From CAVVUC01 sp963751395 (GTDB lineage Bacteria; Verrucomicrobiota; Verrucomicrobiia; Chthoniobacterales; Chthoniobacteraceae): DNA of 64,000 bases. Below, one piece after another: positions 57,588-64,000 of this stretch. The DNA is taken from NCBI GenBank assembly GCA_963751395.1, contig CAVVUC010000001.1, forward strand, positions 1,674,001-1,738,000, in the 5' to 3' direction. The notes under the pieces were generated by a model. It was not told the DNA's origin. It did not search any database and saw only the letters and a list, made by a program, of their open reading frames with translations. The first letter of the stretch is position 1. Every line of letters starts with the position of its first letter. The position numbers and the translations under genes are program-made.

Positions 57588-58824
57588 ATGGCCTTCCTCA
57601 ACGACAACTATCTCAAACTCCGCGCCGGATACTTGTTTCCAGAAATCGGGAGGCGCGTCGCCTCGTTCTGCGATCAGAATCCCGATGCCGCGAAACGCGT
57701 GATCCGCTGCGGCATCGGTGACGTGACGGAACCTCTGCCGGCCGCCGTGCTGGCCGCGCTGCACAAGGCCGTGGATGAAATGGGAAGGCGGGAGACATTC
57801 CACGGCTACGGGCCTGAGCAGGGCTATGAGTTTCTCCGCCACGCCATCGCGCAAAACGACTATCCGTGATTGCGGACTCGAAATCGCCGACGATGAGATT
57901 TTCGTTTCCGACGGATCGAAGTGCGACTGCGGCAACATCCTCGACATCCTCGGTCACGAAAATTTCATCGCGGTGATGGATCCGGTTTATCCGGTGTATG
58001 TCGATACCAACGTCATGGCCGGACACACCGGGCCGGCGAACGAGTTCGGGGCATTCGAGGGACTCGTCTATCTGCCGTGCAACAAGGAGAACGGATTCGT
58101 GGCCGACATTCCGAAGGAAAAAGTCGATGTCGTTTATCTCTGCTTCCCGAACAACCCGACCGGGGCCGTCGCCACGCGCGATCAGCTTGCGAAGTGGGTG
58201 GAATACGCGTTGCGCCACGATGCGATCCTGCTCTACGACGCCGCCTACGAGGCCTACATCGGCGAGCCGGGCATCCCGCATTCCATCTACGAGATCCCCG
58301 GCGCGCGGGATTGCGCGATCGAGTTCCGGAGCTTCTCAAAAAACGGCGGATTCACCGGCGTGCGGTGCGCGTTCACGGTCGTGCCGAAAGCATTGCAGGC
58401 GCAAACGCGCAACGGCGAAAAGAAACCGCTTCATCCGCTGTGGAACCGTCGGATGAGCACGAAGTTCAACGGTGTGAGTTACATCGTTCAGCGTGCCGCG
58501 GAAGCACTCTACACTCCCGAAGGCAAGGAGCAGGTGCGCGCTCTCATCGAGCACTACATGGGTAATGCGAAAATCCTTCGCGAGGCTTGCAAGGATGCGG
58601 GACTCGAAGTTTTCGGCGGAGTCAACGCGCCCTACATCTGGGTGAGAACTCCGAACGGCATCAGCAGTTGGGACATGTTCGACATGATGCTCAACGACGC
58701 GAACATCGTCGTGACTCCCGGCAGCGGGTTCGGCAGCGCGGGCGAGGGATACTTCCGGATCAGCGCGTTCAACAGCCGCGCCAATGCCGGGGAAGCCGCA
58801 CGCCGCATCCGCGCGATGAGCTAA
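57588..58824 (+). pseudogene. dapL: LL-diaminopimelate aminotransferase, one-base frameshift
   Basis: Whole-length dapL (about 411 codons) in two frames. The first (57588-57869) runs MAFLNDNYLKLRAGYLFPEI... to AIAQNDYP-stop. The second continues as RDCGLEIADDEIFVSDGSKC to the end at 58824, with the PLP-lysine motif SFSKNGGFTGVR. Removing one C at 57864/57865 restores AIAQNDYRDCGLEIADDEIF. DapL makes LL-DAP for lysine and peptidoglycan, so either the base is a sequencing error or the strain uses another route. Confidence 0.85.
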
Positions 58825-58829
58825 ATCCG

Positions 58830-59297
58830 ATGCCGCGCCTGGACGAAGAATTCCTGGAACTCACACGTCGCTTGAATGAGGCGGGCGTCCAATTCGCCGT
58901 GTGTGGCGCCCTTGCGCTCGGACTTCACGGCCATCCGCGTGCAACCATGGACATTGATCTCATCGTCACTCCGGAGAGTTTGTTCGAGGCGAAGCGCATC
59001 GTGAAGGCTGCGGGTTTCGTTGTTGCAGCTTCGCCAATGAAATTCGGCGGTGGGGCGACGCATGTCATTCGCTTGAGCAAGTTTTTTCCCGGTGAAGATC
59101 AGCCGCTCACCGTTGACCTGCTGCTTTTCCGCGAAGACCACGCCGCGCACATCCAAACCGAAATTGTTCCATTGGCGGGCGTGCCGGTTCCAGTGGTCAC
59201 TCGCGACACTTTGGTTTATTTGAAAAGAGACTTGAGCACTCGACCGCAAGACCATGTGGACATTCAGCGATTATTGAGCAATGACGTGGAAGACTAA
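58830..59297 (+). CDS. Nucleotidyltransferase-fold protein
   Basis: 155 residues (MPRLDEEFLELTRRLNEAGV). Minimal nucleotidyltransferase layout: FAVCGALALGLHGHPRATMD with the GAxAxGxHG helix and IDLIV Asp pair, then VDLLLF as the third acidic strand. Similar to antitoxin-like or AbiEii-type NTases. Overlaps the next small gene by 17 bases. Possibly a toxin-antitoxin-like pair. Confidence 0.78.
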   Translation: MPRLDEEFLELTRRLNEAGVQFAVCGALALGLHGHPRATMDIDLIVTPESLFEAKRIVKAAGFVVAASPMKFGGGATHVIRLSKFFPGEDQPLTVDLLLFREDHAAHIQTEIVPLAGVPVPVVTRDTLVYLKRDLSTRPQDHVDIQRLLSNDVED

Positions 59298-59502
59298 ACC
59301 CAGCACCATTGACGCGAAAACGGCGGAGCGCCGCCTGCGCACCATCTCAGAACTTCGCAACCTTTGTCTCCTGCTCGCCCAAGCCAAGAAGGAGAGCGAC
59401 GCAAAGGGGGGAAGTGCAGTCCAAAAGTTTTCAGCATGGACTGACGCAGACCGCATCGCATGGGAGCAATTGGAGAAAGAGGCAGGCGCAACGAAAAACT
59501 GA
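59281..59502 (+). CDS. Small protein coupled to the nucleotidyltransferase
   Basis: 73 residues (MTWKTKPSTIDAKTAERRLR...), basic and helical with no family assigned. Its start lies inside the NTase gene end, a tight arrangement that suggests joint function. Confidence 0.6.
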   Translation: MTWKTKPSTIDAKTAERRLRTISELRNLCLLLAQAKKESDAKGGSAVQKFSAWTDADRIAWEQLEKEAGATKN

Positions 59503-59509
59503 CTTTCGC

Positions 59510-61354
59510 TCACACCTTGCGCCCGAACTTCTTCTCAAGCTCCGCATAGCTGATCTGAATCATCGTCGGGCGGCCATGCGGGCAGCAGTAGGGGAGTTCA
59601 CAGGCGAGCAGGTCTTGAATCAGCCGCACGAGCTCCGGCTCGCGCAAATAGTCGTTCGCCTTCACCGCGTGCCGGCAAACCGTTGTGGCGATCACGTCTT
59701 CGCCAAGGCGCAGCTTTGAAGTCTGCGTGCTGGTCTGGCGCAGTTCGTCGATGATGTCGCGGATCAACTGAAGCGGATCGCTCGCACGGATGAATTGGGG
59801 GAGCGTGTCGATTTTGAAGGTGCCGGCCCCGAACGGCTCGATGCCGATGCCCATCTTGTGAAGCGTCGGCATGTTTTGCGCGATCCAGTCGCCGTCGCGC
59901 GGACCGAGTTGAATCGTCAGTGGCATCAACAAGCGTTGGGCTGGCACTCCCTGGTCTTCCATCCGGCGGCGGAGTTCCTCGAACAGAATCCGCTCGTGCG
60001 CCGCGTGCTGATCCACGAGCACAAGGCCGGTGGCGTTTTCCATGAGCACGTAGAGTTTGCCAAGCACGCCGAGGATTTTGAAATTTTGGATTTTGGATTT
60101 TGGACTTTGGATTTGTCCGGCCAATCGGTGTTCGGCGTTCGATGTCTGCCCTTCTTCCGGTTGAGGAGCCGGCTGCAAAGGAAGCGCAGACCAGTCGCGG
60201 CGCAGCGTGATCTGCTCGCGCGGCTCAATGAGCGGCGGGGTCACTGGGATTGCGGAAAGCGGATTGCGGATCGCGGAAAGATTTTCAGCGTGCGCTTCTT
60301 CACTTTCCGGTATCCGCAATCCGCTTTCCGCAATCGGATTTACAAACGTCCTCGCCCAGGCGCCGCGACTCGATTCGATCGCGCATCGCACCGACTCGAC
60401 AAGCGCCTCGCGCAAGACGGCGGGATCGCGGAAGCGGACCTCGCGCTTGGCGGGATGCACGTTCACATCGACGGCGGCGGGATCCATGTCGAGGAACAGA
60501 AAAGTCACCGGATACTGCCCTTTCATCAGCGCGGTGTGATAGCCCTCGCGCAGCGCGTGATGAACCGCGCTGTTCTCGACCGCCCTTCCGTTCACGAAAA
60601 CGATCTGCTGGGCGCGGGTGGAGCGTCCCACGCCGGGCTTGCCAATGAAGCCCCGGATCGCAATGTCTCCCGGCACCACTGGAATCTCGATCAGCTCGCT
60701 GGACAAATCGGAGCCGCACAGGTCGCGGATGCGCTCGATCAAGTTCCGCGCGGGCGGCAGTTGCCACACGACTCTTTCATCCTTCACAAAAACGAACCCG
60801 ATCTCCGGATGACCGATCGCCTGCAAGTGGAGCTGCTGCTCGACGTGGCTCGACTCCGTGTTTTCCGAGCGCAGGAATTTCCTTCGCGCGGGCAGATTGT
60901 AAAAAAGCGAGCGCACTTCGATCTGCGTGCCTGGCGCTTCGCCGCCGTCGCGGACGTGCTCGATCTTGCCGCCGTTGACCATCACTTCGGTTCCGGCGAG
61001 TGCCTGGTGTTCGCGCGTGGTCAGACAAAAGCGCGACACACTTGCGATGCTCGGCAGCGCCTCGCCGCGAAAGCCGAGCGTCGAGATCGCCGCGAGATCG
61101 TGTCCCGAGCGAATCTTGCTCGTCGCGTGGCGTTCGAGACAAAGCAGCGCGTCGTCGCGATCCATGCCGCTGCCGTCATCGACCACGCGGATGGTAGAGA
61201 CGCCGCCGCGCCGGATCATCACCTCGATGCGCTTCGCCCCGGCGTCGATGCTGTTCTCGACGAGTTCCTTCACGACCGACGCGGGCCGCTCGATCACTTC
61301 GCCGGCAGCAACCTGGCTGGCAACTTCTTCGGGCAATAGGCGAATGCGGCTCAT
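59510..61354 (-). CDS. mutL: DNA mismatch repair protein MutL
   Basis: 614 residues. GHKL ATPase: VVKELVENSIDAGAKRI, RVVDDGSGMDRDD, STLGFRGEALPSIASV. C-terminal dimerisation domain with the endonuclease motif DQHAAHERILFEE, VCRHAVKAND and CPHGRPTM, so this is the nicking type used with MutS when MutH is absent. The linker (about 340-440) is partly built from genomic repeats (60081-60115, read as SPKSKIQNFK; 60249-60337, read as IAESGLRIPESE and LSAIRNPLSAIP). Confidence 0.96.
   Translation of the reverse strand: MSRIRLLPEEVASQVAAGEVIERPASVVKELVENSIDAGAKRIEVMIRRGGVSTIRVVDDGSGMDRDDALLCLERHATSKIRSGHDLAAISTLGFRGEALPSIASVSRFCLTTREHQALAGTEVMVNGGKIEHVRDGGEAPGTQIEVRSLFYNLPARRKFLRSENTESSHVEQQLHLQAIGHPEIGFVFVKDERVVWQLPPARNLIERIRDLCGSDLSSELIEIPVVPGDIAIRGFIGKPGVGRSTRAQQIVFVNGRAVENSAVHHALREGYHTALMKGQYPVTFLFLDMDPAAVDVNVHPAKREVRFRDPAVLREALVESVRCAIESSRGAWARTFVNPIAESGLRIPESEEAHAENLSAIRNPLSAIPVTPPLIEPREQITLRRDWSALPLQPAPQPEEGQTSNAEHRLAGQIQSPKSKIQNFKILGVLGKLYVLMENATGLVLVDQHAAHERILFEELRRRMEDQGVPAQRLLMPLTIQLGPRDGDWIAQNMPTLHKMGIGIEPFGAGTFKIDTLPQFIRASDPLQLIRDIIDELRQTSTQTSKLRLGEDVIATTVCRHAVKANDYLREPELVRLIQDLLACELPYCCPHGRPTMIQISYAELEKKFGRKV
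60081..60337. repeat. Short repeats inside mutL linker coding sequence
   Basis: ATTTTGGATTTTGGATTTTG (60082-60115) and GGATTGCGGAAAGCGGATTG (60248-60280) with its inverted partner TCCGCAATCCGCTTTCCGCA (60313-60334). The same motifs occur intergenically at 13262, 22930, 23040, 23380, 28735 and 35425-35505. Confidence 0.75.
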
Positions 61355-61411
61355 TGGCCGGAAACATCGGCGAACGCGATTTCCAAGACAAGCGCGTTCC
61401 AGCCGCCGTGT

Positions 61412-62797
61412 TCAGGCGCCGGATGCGGAAAACTGCGCGTCCGGTGGTGTGGAATGGCCGGGCGGCGCAATCCAGTGGTTCCACCCGATCTTTGCAGGCG
61501 TTGCGCCCGGACTGGGGCTCGAAGCCGGGGTTGCGGATGGGGTGGGAGTCGGAGAAGGCGAGGGGGTTGGCGTGGGTGTGGGGGGTGGCTTGATCAAATT
61601 CTCCCAAGTGTGCAGTTCTCCCTGGCAGCCGCCGATCTCGTTGAGAAGTTGCTCGCAGCGTGTACGCCACTTTTCCAAGTCGGGCGCGTCGAATGGTTTG
61701 TCGGCTGAATTCGGAAAGACGAGGTAGGTCACTTTCAAATCGCTCACCGGCCGGTTGTTCGCGCTGGCTCTGGCGTTGATTTCCTTGCCGATGCGATAAG
61801 AACCTTCGCCCATTTTGTTGGACGGCCCGACGTCGCCGACGATCAATGGATAGAGCGTGTTCTTGTAAATGACGACGCAGTAGTCGCCAACCTGCGGAGT
61901 GAATGGCTGGCCGTCTTTTGTGACAAGCGAGCCGGGCAGGACGATGTAGGGATCGGTCGTGGCAACGAGGAAACTGTGCGACTTCAGTCGGTTCACTTCG
62001 TAGCGGAGTTCGGGAATCAACGTGCGCAATTCCTGGGCGCGTTCAGCGCCCGCTGTCTTCGCGGCCAGTTCGTCTTCGAGCTGTTTCAGCTTCGTCTCGC
62101 GCGAGGCGAGAAATTGATTGGGTACCGCGGTTTTCTTCGGCCATTGGTAGCTGGTCATCGGCTGGTAGTTGGCCGACGAACCATCGACGAGCGGCACGCG
62201 GTCGCTGTCCGAGCCGTCCATGTCGATGTCCATGTCGGCTTGAATCAGGAGCGCATGACGCCTGGTCGTGGGATCCTGCAATTCAAGCACGGTCTCGCAG
62301 TCGTAAAAATTGTGACGCGAAAGCAGCAGGTCGAGGCGCGCGAGATTCTGCCGGAGCGCGTTCACCTTCAGGCGGTAGAGCCGGTCGAAAAACGGCGACA
62401 CCTTTGCCGCCGGAAGCATCGTCGCAAGCCCCGGCAGCACGATGGGAAGCTGGTCGTTCAACGCCGCGATCTGCTGGAGATCGCTGTTCGGTTTTGGCAC
62501 CTGCACTTTCAGTTGCAGGTCGAGCGCATAGCTCGCGGGCGTGTTTCGCTCGTTGGTGGCGGTCGTCCCGAATTCGGTTTCGACGCTGGATCGAAGCTGC
62601 ATTCCGTTGAAAAGCTTGGAAACTTCCAGGCGCTTCGCAGGCACGTAGATCGGTGTCGGCGACGGGACGGGTGTCGGCGTCTGGGCGGGCGTTGGAGCCG
62701 GCGTCGGAGTTGGTTTCTCCTCCGCTTCATCGGCGCGCCGAACACAGCCCGCGAGGATTGCGATCAGCGCCAACGCAATGAAGATCCGTGTTTTCAC
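61412..62797 (-). CDS. GH75 chitosanase-like lipoprotein
   Basis: 461 residues from GTG 62797 (VKTRIFIALALIAILAGC, lipobox LAGC). Thr/Pro linker, then a domain with DMDIDMDGSDSDRVPLVDG, TDPYIVLPGSLVTKDGQPF and LIVGDVGPSNKMGEGSYRIG, the pattern of family 75 chitosanase-type folds. A second Thr/Pro run precedes the C-terminus. Outer-envelope anchored. GTGA overlap with the DUF4019 gene upstream. Confidence 0.75.
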   Translation of the reverse strand: MKTRIFIALALIAILAGCVRRADEAEEKPTPTPAPTPAQTPTPVPSPTPIYVPAKRLEVSKLFNGMQLRSSVETEFGTTATNERNTPASYALDLQLKVQVPKPNSDLQQIAALNDQLPIVLPGLATMLPAAKVSPFFDRLYRLKVNALRQNLARLDLLLSRHNFYDCETVLELQDPTTRRHALLIQADMDIDMDGSDSDRVPLVDGSSANYQPMTSYQWPKKTAVPNQFLASRETKLKQLEDELAAKTAGAERAQELRTLIPELRYEVNRLKSHSFLVATTDPYIVLPGSLVTKDGQPFTPQVGDYCVVIYKNTLYPLIVGDVGPSNKMGEGSYRIGKEINARASANNRPVSDLKVTYLVFPNSADKPFDAPDLEKWRTRCEQLLNEIGGCQGELHTWENLIKPPPTPTPTPSPSPTPTPSATPASSPSPGATPAKIGWNHWIAPPGHSTPPDAQFSASGA

Positions 62798-63204
62798 TGA
62801 ATGAAATATCCCGCCACGCGCCACTGGCCGTCGGATTCGAGGATCATCGTCACTGTCTCGCGGGCGTCCTCCTTTTTCTCGAACGACGAGTTGAACTGAA
62901 TGACGTAATACTCGCCATCCGGTGCGCCATTTAGCGACGTGGCATGCTTGCGCGATTTCTCCGCGCGCGAGACGAGCTTCCCGAGCGGCTCGCGCCCGGC
63001 GGTCAGCATCGACTCCCATTTTTCAGGCGTCACTTTTTTTCGAAAAAGCTCCGAGGACTCTCTGCCGCTGGCCGCATAGTCGCCGGAATCGACCAGCTTC
63101 AGCCACGCCAGCGCCGCGGACATGGCATCGTCCGATGCGGCGGCATCCGCCCGCCCGCCAGACGCGAGCAAAAGCACAATGGCGAGAATGATCGCGGCCT
63201 TCAT
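62794..63204 (-). CDS. DUF4019 exported protein
   Basis: 136 residues with a signal peptide (MKAAIILAIVLLLASGGRAD). DUF4019 features: ALAWLKLVDSGDYAASGRES, GKLVSRAEKSRKHATSLNGA, PDGEYYVIQFNSSFEKKEDA, DGQWRVAGYFIQ. Coupled to the GH75-like gene by overlap. Function unknown. Confidence 0.85.
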   Translation of the reverse strand: MKAAIILAIVLLLASGGRADAAASDDAMSAALAWLKLVDSGDYAASGRESSELFRKKVTPEKWESMLTAGREPLGKLVSRAEKSRKHATSLNGAPDGEYYVIQFNSSFEKKEDARETVTMILESDGQWRVAGYFIQ

Positions 63205-63207
63205 CGG

Positions 63208-63528
63208 CTACTTTCTGTACCAAACAAGCAGCGTCACCACGATTCCCGCGATGCTGAGCAGTGCCATCAACCCGCCTGGCACGATGGCTTTCTTGTGGAT
63301 GAAATCCGGCACGAATTTTCCCGCGAGCAACACGGAAACAATGAGTCCCAAAATCAGCGCCGGTTGAAGCTTTTCAGGCAGGAGATAGCTGGCGACGAGC
63401 AGCAGGATTCCCGACGTTCCTCCGGCAACGAGAGACACGGTGCTTTTCGATTTTAGGAAACCCATCAGCCCTCCGGCCATCGTGAGGAGTCCGAAAATCA
63501 CGTAGTAAATTTTTGCGACATCAATCAT
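63208..63528 (-). CDS. TMEM14-family membrane protein
   Basis: 106 residues from ATG 63528 (MIDVAKIYYVIFGLLTMAGG). Four short membrane helices with GGLMGFLKSKSTVSLVAGG, typical of the TMEM14/UPF0136 family. Just upstream of the DUF4019 gene on the same strand. Role in bacteria unknown. Confidence 0.85.
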   Translation of the reverse strand: MIDVAKIYYVIFGLLTMAGGLMGFLKSKSTVSLVAGGTSGILLLVASYLLPEKLQPALILGLIVSVLLAGKFVPDFIHKKAIVPGGLMALLSIAGIVVTLLVWYRK

Positions 63529-63602
63529 GCCGATTCCAATAAAGGAAGTCGCGCAGGCATACAACCCCCAAAGGCGATGGGGAACGCATCGCGGCGGTCT
63601 CG

Positions 63603-64000
63603 TCAGCGCCTGCGGCTGATGAAGAAACGAATCAGAAAAAGCGGCATCGCGCAGGTGATCGCCATGACGACTGCGACCAAAAGACCGGGGACCACGCGCG
63701 CGCGGTCGTGAGCGACGGCCCTGAGCGCCTCGTGCGCGACCTGCCCGACAGGCACTTTGAAAAACTCCGGCGCAGCCATGTCCCCGCCGGAATCGCGCGC
63801 CGCGACCGAGCCGAATTCCGTGTCAACCGGACCCGGGCAAAGCGTCGTGACCGAAACACCGGTGCCGCGCAGTTCGGCCCGCAGAGCCTCGGAGAAGCTC
63901 GTCACGTACGCTTTCGTGGCTGCATAGACCGCCATGTTCGGGATCGGCACAAAGCTCGCGATCGAGCTGACGTTGAGAATCGCAGCCTCTTGGAAACTGC
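63603..64000 (-). CDS. Short-chain dehydrogenase/reductase, C-terminal part
   Basis: Runs off the right edge, so the N-terminal NAD site is not visible. Seen: ILNVSSIASFVPIPNMAVYA (catalytic Ser), YAATKAYVTSFSEAL (Tyr-x3-Lys), LCPGPVDTEF, and a hydrophobic C-terminal helix (LLVAVVMAITCAMPLFLIRF) that may anchor it to the membrane. Substrate unknown. Confidence 0.9.
   Translation of the reverse strand, partial: SFQEAAILNVSSIASFVPIPNMAVYAATKAYVTSFSEALRAELRGTGVSVTTLCPGPVDTEFGSVAARDSGGDMAAPEFFKVPVGQVAHEALRAVAHDRARVVPGLLVAVVMAITCAMPLFLIRFFISRRR

Overview
The window looks like a chromosomal segment of a Verrucomicrobiota bacterium (Chthoniobacterales/Opitutales-like). This is inferred from a LacI/AraC-fused XylR-type regulator, a giant autotransporter-repeat protein with a PEP-CTERM tail, further PEP-CTERM proteins, an LL-diaminopimelate aminotransferase (dapL), a Gfo/Idh/MocA + SGNH esterase + heparinase II/III + beta-helix + GH28 cluster, generally high GC, and a very high load of short intergenic repeats.

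Left flank (1-9.7 kb), chromosomal: an ABC-exporter operon on the minus strand (HlyD-type lipoprotein adaptor and ATPase, ATGA-coupled), a PAS-sensor histidine kinase, a XylR-like regulator, and a 1336-residue autotransporter-strand/PEP-CTERM surface protein that ends in a strong terminator hairpin.

Middle (about 9.8-46 kb): a decayed prophage or genomic island that ends at a tyrosine integrase next to a tRNA-Val(TAC). It keeps a chimeric terminase (GpA nuclease half only), a SNF2-type helicase split in two, an ATP-dependent ligase domain, a SWIM zinc-finger protein, a Ycf46-like AAA+ ATPase with DUF1257 (Ycf35) and DUF2997 partners, a RadC/JAB protein, a second AAA ATPase, many small orphan genes, tail-fibre-like proteins, a lysis cassette with endolysin, and the integrase. 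No portal, capsid, protease or tail-tube genes are visible. Cargo interrupts it: (i) a three-gene HNH-nuclease cassette inside the helicase gene; (ii) a plus-strand operon with a papain-like protein, a type ISP/IIG-like nuclease-methyltransferase and two tiny partners; (iii) a TIR protein with a C-terminal beta-barrel-like domain; (iv) a RelB/MazF-type toxin-antitoxin pair; (v) two PEP-CTERM segments, one bracketed by a duplicated terminase 3' end; (vi) an exported beta-propeller protein.

Regulation and repeats: seven copies (six exact) of an 18-bp palindrome, CGTTATG-N4-CATAACG, lie 39-92 bp upstream of minus-strand starts between 28.8 and 40.0 kb, which suggests a shared operator. A second repeat family (GGTTGATGG-type) abuts several start codons. 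These and a 'TGTAGCCGGGGACG...' family also occur in frame inside protein genes, including the helicase, the Ycf46-like ATPase and the chromosomal mutL, like palindromic elements that colonise coding DNA.

Right flank (46-64 kb), chromosomal: a five-gene minus-strand uronate-polysaccharide utilisation cluster, Mn-type sodA, dapL with a one-base frameshift, a nucleotidyltransferase/small-protein pair, mutL, a GH75-like lipoprotein with a DUF4019 protein, a TMEM14-like membrane protein and the end of a short-chain dehydrogenase.
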